From contig OZ240207.1 in assembly GCA_965197415.1 (NCBI GenBank), forward strand, positions 3,064,950 through 3,128,949: a stretch of 64,000 bases of DNA, written 5' to 3'. The notes below the pieces were generated by a model, which did not search any database, had not been told where the DNA came from, and saw only the letters and a program-made list of their open reading frames with translations. Of the stretch, positions 8,392-17,512 are shown piece by piece (the stretch's first letter is position 1; the number at the start of each line of letters is the position of its first letter). The translations under genes and the position numbers were made by a program. The stretch is from DAOUJI01 sp965197415 (GTDB lineage: Bacteria > Chloroflexota > Dehalococcoidia > Lucifugimonadales > JAGWBF01).

Positions 8392-9006
8392 ATGTCGGAG
8401 ATGAACAGCCTTGAAGAGGTCGCCTCTCAGGTCCGCAATTGCCATGATTGTCCCCTGTCCCAGGGGCGCACTAATGCAGTTCCGGGAGAAGGTCCGTCCG
8501 ACGCCCGGATCATGTTCATAGGAGAGGGGCCGGGCCACCACGAGGACAGGCTGGGGCGGCCCTTCGTAGGGGCAGCGGGGTCGTTCCTGGAGGAGTTGCT
8601 GGCGTCCATTGGCCTGAAGCGACAGGACGTCTTCATAGCCAACATGATTAAATGCCGACCTCCCAACAACAGGGACCCACTTCCGGCTGAGGTGGCCGAG
8701 TGCGGCAAATATCTGGACCGTCAGATAGAGCTTCTGGCCCCGGAGTTGGTAGTCACCCTTGGACGGTTCTCGATGGCCAAGTTCATTCAGAACGAGACCA
8801 TCAGCCGTGCCCGGGGCAAGCTGAGGAAGATAAGCGGACTCAACGTTTATCCCGTCATGCACCCAGCGGCGGCCCTTCACCGTCAGGAGTTGAGGAAAAC
8901 TATAGAGAGCGACTTCCTGGCCATACCAGGGTTGCTGGAACGAGAAGATGCAGAGCCAATTCAAGAAGAAACTGAGACGGAACCCGAGCAACTCTCCCTT
9001 TTCTAG
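8392..9006 (+). CDS. Uracil-DNA glycosylase, family 4/5 (Fe-S type)
   Basis: 204-residue uracil-DNA glycosylase that removes uracil from DNA to start base excision repair. Four cysteines for a 4Fe-4S cluster are visible: Cys17 and Cys20 (NCHDCPL), Cys88 (NMIKCRPP) and Cys104 (VAECGKYL). The active-site motif is GEGPGHHEDRLGRPFVG and the second motif is MHPAAALHRQELR. The C-terminus is a short acidic tail ending EQLSLF, reminiscent of a sliding-clamp-binding peptide (inference). Confidence 0.93.
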   Translation: MSEMNSLEEVASQVRNCHDCPLSQGRTNAVPGEGPSDARIMFIGEGPGHHEDRLGRPFVGAAGSFLEELLASIGLKRQDVFIANMIKCRPPNNRDPLPAEVAECGKYLDRQIELLAPELVVTLGRFSMAKFIQNETISRARGKLRKISGLNVYPVMHPAAALHRQELRKTIESDFLAIPGLLEREDAEPIQEETETEPEQLSLF

Positions 9007-9053
9007 CCATCTACAACAGAAAGGCGCCCGCACGGCGGCGCCCACGGTCTGAC

Positions 9054-10709
9054 ATGGCCAGAAATCCCCTGCGAATAGTTCCCTTGGGCGGACTGGGTGA
9101 GGTCGGGAAGAACATGATGGCCCTGGAATACGACAGGGACATCATAGTAGTGGACTGCGGGATCCTCTTCCCGGAAGAAGACATGCCCGGGGTCGACTTG
9201 GTCCTCCCCGACATCACCTACCTTTTGGAAAGAAAGGACAGGGTCCGGGGCATCCTCATTACCCACGGCCACGAGGACCACACTGGCGCCCTCCCCTTTC
9301 TGCTGCCCAGCTTGGACGTTCCCGTTTATGCCCCGCGTCTGGCCCACGGGCTTATATCCGTAAAGCTCCGGGAGCGGGCGGGGAACAGGGATGCCAAGAT
9401 TGTACTGGCGGAACCAGGAAAACCCGTCAAATTGGGCAAGTTCTCAGTGGAGTTCTTCAGGGTCTGCCACTCCATACCCGACGCCATGGGTCTGGCCATC
9501 TCCACACCCCAGGGCATGGTCATCCACACGGGGGACTTCAAAATAGACCACACGCCTGTCGACGGGCTGCCGACCGACCTGGCTCAGATTGCATCCTACG
9601 CCGAAAAGGGCGTCCTGCTGCTTCTGTCCGACTCAACATACGCCGAGGTGCCTGGCTACACGCCGTCGGAGCAGGTGGTGGGCGACGCGCTGGACAGGGC
9701 CATCGGAGAGGCGCCGGGCAGGGTGCTGGTAGCCACCTTCGCTTCCCTCATTTCCAGGATTCAGCAGGTGATAGACGCAGCCTACAATCATGGCCGCAAG
9801 GTCTGCGTGGTCGGCCGCAGCATGGTTGAGAACGTCAAGATGAGCGTTCAGATGGGATATCTGAACGCTCCACCGGGAGTCCTATTGCCTTTAGGGGAGA
9901 CCAGGAACCTGCCGGCGGAAGAGTTGGTACTCATCACCACCGGAAGCCAGGGCGAGCCCACCTCGGCCCTGGTTCGCATCGCCAATAGAGACCACAGAGA
10001 CATCCGGATAAAACGCGGCGACACGGTGATAATCTCCGCCACGCCCATACCGGGCAACGAGACGGTAGTCACCAGGACCATCGACAACCTGTTCCGACAG
10101 GGAGCGCGGGTGTTGTACGACAGAGTTGCCCTGGTGCACGTCCACGGCCACGCCGCCCAGGAAGAACTGAAGACCATGCTCAACCTGGTGAAGCCCAAGT
10201 TCTTCGTGCCCGTGCACGGGGAGTTTCATCACCTGGTGGCCCACGCGGCCCTGGCCAAGTCCATGGGCGTTGAGGAGTCAAACATCTTCATCCTGGAAGA
10301 CGGCGACGTGCTGGACATAGACGGAGACAAGGGCGAAATCGTTGGTTCGACGCCGGCAGGACACGTCTACGTGGATGGGCGCAACAGGCTGGCTGAGGGC
10401 AGCAGGGTCATCCGAGACCGCAAGGCGCTTTCCAGAGACGGTGTGGTCGTCGTAGCGCTGGCCTTGGACAAGCACACCCTCATGCCCGTCAGACCGCCGG
10501 AGATCGTCGCTAAGGGGTTCATGGAAGGCGAGGAGATGGAGGAGGTCTTCAGCAGGGTCTCCGCGTCACTGGCCGAATCGTTGAGCAACGGGTCAGGTCC
10601 CGCCGACTGGGACGGTATAGATGAGCGCGTCCGGGAAATCGTCACCAGGCTATTGGTGAAGGAGACTGGACGTTCTCCCATTGTAACTCCAGTTGCCCTG
10701 GAGGTGTAG
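9054..10709 (+). CDS. rnj: Ribonuclease J
   Basis: 551-residue metallo-beta-lactamase/beta-CASP ribonuclease with 5'-3' exonuclease and endonuclease activity in mRNA decay and rRNA maturation. The di-zinc motif HGHEDHTG lies at residues 71-78. SEGxSMGE-like beta-CASP sequence is present, along with VVGRSMVENV and LVHVHGHAAQEELKTMLNLVKPKFFVPVHGE. The C-terminal RNase J domain is intact and the length is typical. Its stop sits 1 base before the ftsK start codon, implying translational coupling. Confidence 0.96.
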   Translation: MARNPLRIVPLGGLGEVGKNMMALEYDRDIIVVDCGILFPEEDMPGVDLVLPDITYLLERKDRVRGILITHGHEDHTGALPFLLPSLDVPVYAPRLAHGLISVKLRERAGNRDAKIVLAEPGKPVKLGKFSVEFFRVCHSIPDAMGLAISTPQGMVIHTGDFKIDHTPVDGLPTDLAQIASYAEKGVLLLLSDSTYAEVPGYTPSEQVVGDALDRAIGEAPGRVLVATFASLISRIQQVIDAAYNHGRKVCVVGRSMVENVKMSVQMGYLNAPPGVLLPLGETRNLPAEELVLITTGSQGEPTSALVRIANRDHRDIRIKRGDTVIISATPIPGNETVVTRTIDNLFRQGARVLYDRVALVHVHGHAAQEELKTMLNLVKPKFFVPVHGEFHHLVAHAALAKSMGVEESNIFILEDGDVLDIDGDKGEIVGSTPAGHVYVDGRNRLAEGSRVIRDRKALSRDGVVVVALALDKHTLMPVRPPEIVAKGFMEGEEMEEVFSRVSASLAESLSNGSGPADWDGIDERVREIVTRLLVKETGRSPIVTPVALEV

Positions 10710-10710
10710 A

Positions 10711-12906
10711 TTGGCTACTTCTAACACGGTTTCCTCAAGAGCATCCAACAGGAACAACCGACAACGGTCGAAGCTCAAGGAGCGGTCCGGGGTCCGTTGG
10801 TTCCTCTGGTACAACAAAGGTTACCTGCCCGCTCTGCTTCTGCCCCTGGCTATGGTCTTGACCCTGGTCCTATGGCCCAAAGCTCAGGACTGGGAACTGC
10901 GGGCTCTTGGATATGGATGGATTCCGGTCATCCTATGGGCCACATTTTTCTTCTTTGTCGCGCGATGGAGGACAAGCTATATTGCCTCAGGTTGGAGGCT
11001 GTGGATTGCATCGGCATTAGCCGTGATCGTCAGCCTGCAGGCGCTCTCGATCATAAACGGCTCCAGTGGCGTTATGGAGACCGCGTCACTCGGAGGTGAT
11101 TGGAGCCAATACCTGGGTGGACGGCCCCTCGCCCTGGCCGCCCTGAAGATTGCCGCCGTTGTGTTGGCCGCTCCGCTTCTGGTGCATCCCAAATGGGCGG
11201 GGCCGGTCTACAAACGGGTTGGCCAGTGGGCATGGGTCCAGGTGTCTCGCTTGTCGCGCCGAGCCGCCGCAGCAACGGCGTCGGCAGCCAACAAGACGTT
11301 TCGCCGCGACGGGACCGCCGCTGACCTTACAGGGTCTCGAGCGACCCACGCGGAATACGACGGGCCAGGGCCTATGTCTGCCAACGGACATGATGAAAGC
11401 CAGACTGCCGTGGCGTCCACTCCCAGGGAGAAAACTGGGTCGGCGTCGAAGAAATTCGGCTGGAGCCTTCCTCCTATGGATATGCTCGCTGCCGGAGAGG
11501 ACCGTCCAGTTCATGATGCCGTCTTGGAGCAGATGTCCCGCCACATCGAGGAGACTTTATCTGAACACCGCGTGGACGTGGCCGTGGACGACGTCCGGAC
11601 CGGTCCACGGGTCATAAGATTTGGTCTGGTGCCCGGCTGGGTCAAGAAGCACAGGGACAGCAAGCGAGTCGGCAAAGACACCGGCGAACTCTCAGAGATG
11701 AGCCGGGTCAAGGTGCAGAGTATTCTGGTGCGCGAGAAGGACCTGGCCCTGGCGTTGAAGACTCCCCATCTGCGAATCGAAGCTCCGGTGCCAGGAGAGG
11801 CGCTGGTGGGCCTGGAGGTCCCCAATCCCCACCCGCGCACCGTCGCCCTTAGGTCAGTAGCGGAGAGTGACCGCTTCCGGAAGATAGCCGCCAAGGACTC
11901 CCTGCCTATTGCCCTGGGCGAAGACACGGCTGGTGAGCCTGTCGCCTCCGACCTGAGCTCCCTGCCGCATCTGCTCATCGCCGGAGCCACCGGAAGCGGG
12001 AAAAGCGTGTGCATCAACACCATCGTGGCTTCCCTGTTGATGACCTGCCCGCCCGACAAGCTGAGAATGGTGATGGTGGACCCGAAGAGGGTAGAGCTGA
12101 CCCCCTTTAACGGGATTCCCCATTTGGTGACTCCCGTTATCGTCGACACGGATGACGTGTTGGCCGTATTGAAGGCGGCCCAAAACGAGATGCTGCGCCG
12201 CTACAAGAAGCTGGAGGAGGTAGGCGCCCGTAATTTGGAAGCCTACAACCGCAAAGCCTCAGAGCACATGCCCTTCTTTGTGATTATCATCGACGAGCTT
12301 GCCGATCTGATGATGTCGGCGGCGTATGAGGTGGAGCAGGCTCTTGTACGCCTTGCCCAACTGGGACGGGCCACGGGCATTCACCTAATTCTTGCCACCC
12401 AGCGGCCCTCGGTGAACGTGGTTACCGGGCTGCTGAAGGCCAACATTCCTGCAAGAGTGGCCTTTGCGGTGGCATCCCAGGTGGACTCCAGGGTAATACT
12501 GGATGCGGTGGGCGCCGAGAAACTGCTGGGCAAGGGAGACGCCCTTCTGCTGACCTCCGACTCTCCGAAGCCAGTCAGGGTGCAGGGCGCCTACGTGTCC
12601 GACGCTGAGATAGAAGCCGTTGTGGACTTCTGGAAAGGGCAAACCGGTCCTCCGCTGCCGGAGATTTCCATGTCCGAGAGCGACGTGCAGGCGCCGGAAC
12701 CCGACGTGGACGATTATGACTTATTGGAACAGGCCCGCGAGATAGCCGAGAGGTCTGGGACGGTCACCCCGTCACTTCTGCAACGCAGGCTGCGCATCGG
12801 GTACACCCGTGCGGTGGAACTGGTGAACCTGCTGAACGAAGAGGGCCTCATCTCCGGGTCGCAAAGCCCGGCCATGAGCCAGGTCGGAGCTTCCTCGGAC
12901 GGATAG
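10711..12906 (+). CDS. ftsK: DNA translocase FtsK/SpoIIIE
   Basis: 731-residue DNA pump for chromosome segregation at the division septum. An N-terminal membrane domain (several hydrophobic segments within about residues 30-165) is followed by a linker. The RecA-like motor has Walker A GATGSGKS at about residues 424-432, MVDPKRVELTPFNGIPHLVTPV, and ATQRPSVNVVTGLLKANIPARVAF. A C-terminal gamma winged helix (TPSLLQRRLRIGYTRAVELVNLLNEEGLI) recognises orienting DNA repeats. TTG at 10711 is chosen because GAGGTG lies five bases upstream; the in-frame TTG at 10693 would overlap rnj. Confidence 0.95.
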   Translation: MATSNTVSSRASNRNNRQRSKLKERSGVRWFLWYNKGYLPALLLPLAMVLTLVLWPKAQDWELRALGYGWIPVILWATFFFFVARWRTSYIASGWRLWIASALAVIVSLQALSIINGSSGVMETASLGGDWSQYLGGRPLALAALKIAAVVLAAPLLVHPKWAGPVYKRVGQWAWVQVSRLSRRAAAATASAANKTFRRDGTAADLTGSRATHAEYDGPGPMSANGHDESQTAVASTPREKTGSASKKFGWSLPPMDMLAAGEDRPVHDAVLEQMSRHIEETLSEHRVDVAVDDVRTGPRVIRFGLVPGWVKKHRDSKRVGKDTGELSEMSRVKVQSILVREKDLALALKTPHLRIEAPVPGEALVGLEVPNPHPRTVALRSVAESDRFRKIAAKDSLPIALGEDTAGEPVASDLSSLPHLLIAGATGSGKSVCINTIVASLLMTCPPDKLRMVMVDPKRVELTPFNGIPHLVTPVIVDTDDVLAVLKAAQNEMLRRYKKLEEVGARNLEAYNRKASEHMPFFVIIIDELADLMMSAAYEVEQALVRLAQLGRATGIHLILATQRPSVNVVTGLLKANIPARVAFAVASQVDSRVILDAVGAEKLLGKGDALLLTSDSPKPVRVQGAYVSDAEIEAVVDFWKGQTGPPLPEISMSESDVQAPEPDVDDYDLLEQAREIAERSGTVTPSLLQRRLRIGYTRAVELVNLLNEEGLISGSQSPAMSQVGASSDG

Positions 12907-13035
12907 CTAAGGATGACATAACGGAGAAATTCGTAACATTAGAGTCGTTTTCCATTTCTTTATTCAGAGACACCATGTAACATAAGAAACAAGGCTTTCC
13001 ATTCCCCGGAAGCCGAATCCGAGAACGGAAGTCCT

Positions 13036-14844
13036 GTGAGAAACCTTTCCAACTCGTTGGTGCGCCTGCTCCGTCGGGGCAAAACCCTAAACAGGTCATA
13101 CCTGTCCATAGTCAGGGACCACTGCCTTGCCTGCGATGAGGCCATCGGCGAGTCTTCGGTGTACCTGACCTACCGGATATGCCCCCACTGCCGCTTCCAC
13201 TACGCATTGACCGCCAGAGAACGCATCGCGCTGTTGGTGGACGACGGCAGTTTCAAAGAGGCAAACCGGGCCATGTCGTCCGTCGGCCCAGAGTCTTTGT
13301 CACGCAAGACGGCCTATCCTACCCTTCTCTCACAGGACCAGACACGCACAGGGCTGACCGAAGCGTGCATAACCGGCCGTTGCACCATTGGTGAAGTCAA
13401 GACATACATTGCCGTGCTGGACTTCGGGTTCATGGGTGGAAGCATGGGCAGCGTGGTCGGGGAGAAGGTCGCCCAAGCTTTTGAGACCGCAGCCAAGAAC
13501 GGGACGCCCTTTGTGGCGCTGGTAAACGGAGGGGGCGCCCGTATGCAGGAAGGGGTGCTTTCTCTGCTTCAAATGGCGAAGACTGTGGCCGCCGCCAACA
13601 GGCTTAGGGACAAGCAGATCCCCTTCATAGTGGTGCTGTCCAATCCCTCGACGGGGCAGGCGTACGCCAGCTTTGCCAACCTGGCCGATGTAATCCTTGC
13701 CGAACCCGGCTCCCTGATAGGCTTGGCGCCGATGAGAACTCTGAAAGAAGAGTCCCGCAAGCCGGTTCCGCCCGACGCTCACACCGCCGAGGCCCACATG
13801 AAGGGTGGCCTCATAGACAACATAGTCCCGCGGGACGCCCTGAGGGATCGCCTCAAGACCATCTTGGAAATATTGGGGACCGACCGGCAGAGCAACGGTT
13901 CCCAGAAGCGGAAGAAGAAGCAAGACCAGCCGTCCAACGGCGCCGCCGACCCGGCGCGCTCCCTGAAGATGGCCCGACACCCTCGTAGGCCCACTGCCCG
14001 CTCTTACATACAGGAGATGATGGACGACTTCTTCGAGCTGAAGGGTGATCGCGTAAGCGGAGACGACACCACCATGGTGGGCGGACTTGGCCACCTCAAC
14101 GGGGAGCCTGTGGTGGTAATAGGCCAGGACAGGACGCGGGGAGGACGCAGCAACAAGTACCATACCTATCCCGAAGGGTTCAGAAAGGCCCGGAGATTGG
14201 TGGACCTAGCCTCCAGGTTCCAACTGCCTGTGGTGACCTTAGTAGACACCCAGGGCGCCCATCCGGGGCTGGAATCGGAAGAGCAAGGCGTGGGGAACGC
14301 AGTGGCGACCACGTTGTCGCTCATGGCCGAGGCTCCGACTCCCATCGTCTCGGCAATCGTAGGCGAAGGCGGCAGCGAGGCGGCGCTGGCCCTGGGCATC
14401 GCCGATTCCATATTGATGCAGCGGTATGCAGTGTTCACTCCCGCTCCCACGGCCCCGACGCCCAGCCGACTCCACAAAGGGCTTGTCAGGAACCAGACGG
14501 AGCCGGAAGAGTTGGTCCTAACGGCCTATGACTGCAAGGAGTTGGGCCTTATCGACGAGGTGGTGACTGAACCCGACGAGGGCGCCCATACCGACAAGTC
14601 CGCCGCTGCCAGCGAACTGGCGGAAGCCATCACCCGGAATCTGGCCTTACTGGGCAAGACCAGCATGAAGAAGCTGCTCAAGAACCGCTACCGGAAGTTC
14701 CGCAAGATGGGGGAAAGCTCGGCTTACTACGAGGCGGCTAGGCGGAGAGAGGTCTCGCTGCTTCAGCACATCGTAGAGAAGGAAACCGGCGGAAGGTCGA
14801 AAAAGGGCAGGAAGCGGGCGAAAGAGCAGGTCGCCGCCGATTAA
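13036..14844 (+). CDS. accDA: Acetyl-CoA carboxylase carboxyltransferase, fused beta and alpha subunits
   Basis: 602-residue carboxyltransferase that transfers CO2 from biotin to acetyl-CoA to form malonyl-CoA. The first half is AccD-like: a zinc ribbon CLACDEAIG...ICPHCRFHY, then FMGGSMGSVVGEKV and NGGGARMQEGVLSLLQMAKT. The second half, from about residue 318, is AccA-like: ARSYIQEMMDDFFELKGDR, YHTYPEGFRKARRLVDLASRF, GEGGSEAALALGIAD. They are joined by a basic linker (about residues 285-315). The start is GTG. In most bacteria these are two genes. It is convergent with the next gene, with one base between the stops. Confidence 0.95.
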   Translation: MRNLSNSLVRLLRRGKTLNRSYLSIVRDHCLACDEAIGESSVYLTYRICPHCRFHYALTARERIALLVDDGSFKEANRAMSSVGPESLSRKTAYPTLLSQDQTRTGLTEACITGRCTIGEVKTYIAVLDFGFMGGSMGSVVGEKVAQAFETAAKNGTPFVALVNGGGARMQEGVLSLLQMAKTVAAANRLRDKQIPFIVVLSNPSTGQAYASFANLADVILAEPGSLIGLAPMRTLKEESRKPVPPDAHTAEAHMKGGLIDNIVPRDALRDRLKTILEILGTDRQSNGSQKRKKKQDQPSNGAADPARSLKMARHPRRPTARSYIQEMMDDFFELKGDRVSGDDTTMVGGLGHLNGEPVVVIGQDRTRGGRSNKYHTYPEGFRKARRLVDLASRFQLPVVTLVDTQGAHPGLESEEQGVGNAVATTLSLMAEAPTPIVSAIVGEGGSEAALALGIADSILMQRYAVFTPAPTAPTPSRLHKGLVRNQTEPEELVLTAYDCKELGLIDEVVTEPDEGAHTDKSAAASELAEAITRNLALLGKTSMKKLLKNRYRKFRKMGESSAYYEAARRREVSLLQHIVEKETGGRSKKGRKRAKEQVAAD

Positions 14845-14845
14845 C

Positions 14846-15661
14846 TTACGCGGCCTGTAGGCCCAACTGTTCCAGGCTGGCCTTCACGTTCTTCAAGACC
14901 CCTTCGTACTCCGCCATGACGTCTTTGTTGCGGAGCGCCGTGGGCTTGGAAGTGTCTCTGTAGTCTGACCTCATGGCAATGGAACCCAGGAAGGGCAGTT
15001 CCATCTCCGTGGCCAGTTCCTTGCCTGACCCCTCCCCGAACATCTCCCCGGTGTAGTTTTCCACGACTCCCAGGACGTTGACCTTCAGCTTGCGAATCAT
15101 GTTGATGCAGCGTTTGGCGTCCAGGTTGGCCAGGTGTTGGGGAGTGGTGACCACAATAAAGCCGTCCAGGGGCAGAGCCTGCATTACGGTAAGGGGAGCG
15201 TCTGAAGTGCCCGGCGGGAGGTCCACCACCAGGTATTCCACGTCTCCCCAGTTGGTCATCTGAAGGAATTGGTTTATGGCGTTGTGGATCATCGGCCCGC
15301 GCCAGATGATGGCCTCTTCCTCGTTTTCCTGGAAGAAGGCCATAGACACCACTTTGACCCCGTGAACTTGAGCAGGATTGATCTCCCCGTTCACGTATTC
15401 GGGTTTGTCCTTGATGCCAAGGGCCTTGGTGACGTTGGGGCAATCGATGTCCACGTCCAGCAGCCCGACCTTCTTGCCCTGGCTGGCCAGAGCCGTAGCC
15501 AGATTCACCGCCACGGTCGTCTTGCCCACTCCGCCCTTGCCGCTGTACACAGCCAACTTGGTCTTTATCTGGCCAAGCCGCTGGTTTATCTGGCGCTTCT
15601 GTTGCCAGGACTTCTTGATGGCTTCCAGGCGGGCCTGTTCTTGAGGGGTAGGAGTCGTCAT
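14846..15661 (-). CDS. Mrp/NBP35-family ATP-binding protein lacking the CxxC motif
   Basis: 271-residue P-loop ATPase of the Mrp/ApbC family, normally an iron-sulfur cluster carrier. The deviant Walker A YSGKGGVGKTT lies at residues 39-49. DVDIDCPNVTKALGI, VVDLPPGTSDAPLTV and TTPQHLANLDAKRCINM are all present. At the place where Mrp proteins carry CPHC (after VVENYTG) the sequence runs straight into EMFGEGSGKELA, so the cluster-binding cysteine pair is absent. It lies 5 bases downstream of a DUF59 gene on the same strand, the common Mrp/SufT-type pairing. Confidence 0.9.
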   Translation of the reverse strand: MTTPTPQEQARLEAIKKSWQQKRQINQRLGQIKTKLAVYSGKGGVGKTTVAVNLATALASQGKKVGLLDVDIDCPNVTKALGIKDKPEYVNGEINPAQVHGVKVVSMAFFQENEEEAIIWRGPMIHNAINQFLQMTNWGDVEYLVVDLPPGTSDAPLTVMQALPLDGFIVVTTPQHLANLDAKRCINMIRKLKVNVLGVVENYTGEMFGEGSGKELATEMELPFLGSIAMRSDYRDTSKPTALRNKDVMAEYEGVLKNVKASLEQLGLQAA

Positions 15662-15666
15662 ACGGG

Positions 15667-15978
15667 CTAGTCCAGCCCCAGCAGCTTCTTGCCGTCTTCG
15701 GAGATGAGCTCAGGACTCCAGGGCGGCTCGAAGGTCATCTCAACCTGCACGTCTTCTACGCCTTCCAACTCGGCGATGGCCCACTCGGCCTGCTGGGCGA
15801 TGAAAGGACCCATTCCGCAACCGGGAGCCGTCAAAGTCATGGTGACGAAGACGTTGCCCTCAGCGACCTCGACGTCGTATATCAGGCCCAAGTCCACAAC
15901 ATTGACCGGGATTTCCGGGTCGTACACACCCTTCAGGGCTTCGGTGACTTCATCGGTCGTGATCGCAGATTCGGCCAT
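15667..15978 (-). CDS. DUF59 metal-sulfur cluster assembly factor (SufT/PaaD-like)
   Basis: 103-residue DUF59/MIP18-type protein that assists Fe-S cluster maturation. Hallmarks are VYDPEIPVNVVDLGLIYDV and the conserved threonine-cysteine segment TLTAPGCGM, ending FEPPWSPELISEDGKK. The ATG at 15978 has GGGAGG just upstream; longer in-frame extensions do not look conserved. It forms a two-gene operon with the Mrp-family ATPase. Confidence 0.93.
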   Translation of the reverse strand: MAESAITTDEVTEALKGVYDPEIPVNVVDLGLIYDVEVAEGNVFVTMTLTAPGCGMGPFIAQQAEWAIAELEGVEDVQVEMTFEPPWSPELISEDGKKLLGLD

Positions 15979-16064
15979 ACTTGCCTCCCTGAGTCCATGT
16001 TCCATACCGATTGTATCATGGCGGCCCTGGTTTGACCACGCAGCGAGGCGCGATACGACGTTTC

Positions 16065-16094
16065 TTGGACATGCCAACGCAGCTACTGTACAAT
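16065..16094 (+). promoter_or_regulatory. Promoter for the MFS gene, in a divergent intergenic region
   Basis: TTGGAC (16065-16070), an 18-base spacer and TACAAT (16089-16094) precede the TTG start at 16121. On the opposite strand a TACAAT (16010-16015) with TGGTCA 17 bases upstream could serve the DUF59-Mrp pair. Confidence 0.5.
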
Positions 16095-16120
16095 TCGATT
16101 GACTTTCAGAGGTTCGTTTA

Positions 16121-17440
16121 TTGAGCGTCGTCAACCAGACCCAGCCAAAGTCCCCCATGGCGTTCGGAGTGCATTACGCCTGGATAATGGTCGCCGTGGC
16201 CGTGGGGATGAGATTGACCAGCTCGGCTACCCGCTCCGCGTCCAGCGTTCTGGTGCCTGTCCTTGCCGACTCCGACGGCTTGGGCTGGAGCTACGGCGCC
16301 ATCGGCGCCGCATTCAGCCTACAGTGGATATTTTCCGGTATTTTCGGCCCTCCGGCGGGTTGGCTGGGCGACCGCTTTGGGGCGCGCCCCACTATGGCCG
16401 TGGGCGCCCTGCTGTTCATCGTCGCCATGATGCTCACCGGCACCATGACGGAGCTGTGGGAGTTCTACCTCTATTTCGGGGTACTTCTCTCCGCCGCAAT
16501 GGCGGTTTTCGGAGTGCCGTTGATGGTGGGAGTGAGCCTCTGGTTCAAGAAGAGGCTGGGAGTAGGCATGGGGGCATTGCAGGCTTCCCAGGGCGTCGGT
16601 CCCTTCGTCAGCGTGCCTCTGATACTGTGGTTGCTAAATGACTTCGGCCTCCAATGGGCTTTCTGGGGTCCGGGAATCGCAGGCGGGATACTTCTGCTGC
16701 TAATGGTCAGGCTGTTCCATAGCGAACCTGCCGACGTCAACATGAAGCCTTTGGGCGCTGAACCCGACGAACCGGTCCAACGCATCAGAAAGAAAGGCAA
16801 GGAATCCAAGGTGCAGGTGAGTACTTTCCTGCGCCACGCTCGAAGTACGGGCGCTTTCTGGAACCTTATCGGCATCCACTTTTGGGGTTGCGCGGGACAC
16901 GCAATCGTCCTGGTGTTCATGATCGCCATAGCCGAGGAGCAGGGTTTGTCCAAAGGGGTCGCCGCCGGCACCTTCATGGTAATGTCGTTGGCAAGCACTG
17001 CCACCCGGTTCATCGTACCCGTCACCGCCGACCGCATAGGCAGCAAGGGGGTAATGGCGGCATGCTTCTTCCTCCAGGCTCTGCCCGTGTTGATATTGTT
17101 TGTGGCTCAGGATGCCTGGCAGTTCTACTTGTTCGCAGTGCTGTTTGGCATAGGTTTCGGCGGCGAGATGAGCGCATTCCCCATCATCAACCGCCAGTAC
17201 TACGGACTCACGGCGCCCATAGGAGTTACCTATGGATGGCAAATGTTCGGGGCGGGAGTCGGTATGGCGGCGGGAGCGGGACTGGGCGGGTTGGCTTGGG
17301 ACCTCTCCGGCAGCTACTATTGGACCGTCGCGCTTTCGTTCATACTGAGCATGATAGGCGGTCTTTCCATCCTGATACTGCCTGCCACGTCCAAGCTGCT
17401 CACACCTCATTGGGAGGACGACCTGCCGAAAGAACCATAG
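16121..17440 (+). CDS. MFS transporter
   Basis: 439-residue major facilitator superfamily transporter with about twelve hydrophobic segments and a basic central loop (PVQRIRKKGKESKVQ, near residues 215-235) dividing two six-helix halves. The GWLGDRFGARPTM segment after the second helix is the MFS loop 2-3 signature, and ADRIGSKGVMAACF is its second-half equivalent. The overall look resembles oxalate/formate or monocarboxylate porters. The TTG start has only a weak site; an ATG at 16157 is an alternative. The next two genes encode acyl-CoA dehydrogenase-like enzymes, so it may import their organic-acid substrate (inference). Confidence 0.88.
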   Translation: MSVVNQTQPKSPMAFGVHYAWIMVAVAVGMRLTSSATRSASSVLVPVLADSDGLGWSYGAIGAAFSLQWIFSGIFGPPAGWLGDRFGARPTMAVGALLFIVAMMLTGTMTELWEFYLYFGVLLSAAMAVFGVPLMVGVSLWFKKRLGVGMGALQASQGVGPFVSVPLILWLLNDFGLQWAFWGPGIAGGILLLLMVRLFHSEPADVNMKPLGAEPDEPVQRIRKKGKESKVQVSTFLRHARSTGAFWNLIGIHFWGCAGHAIVLVFMIAIAEEQGLSKGVAAGTFMVMSLASTATRFIVPVTADRIGSKGVMAACFFLQALPVLILFVAQDAWQFYLFAVLFGIGFGGEMSAFPIINRQYYGLTAPIGVTYGWQMFGAGVGMAAGAGLGGLAWDLSGSYYWTVALSFILSMIGGLSILILPATSKLLTPHWEDDLPKEP

Positions 17441-17512
17441 CCCGGATAACGGGTTAGCGAATTAGACCGGTCGAAGATAGCCGATTGAAAACTCGAAGAG
17501 CAAGGAATGTGT

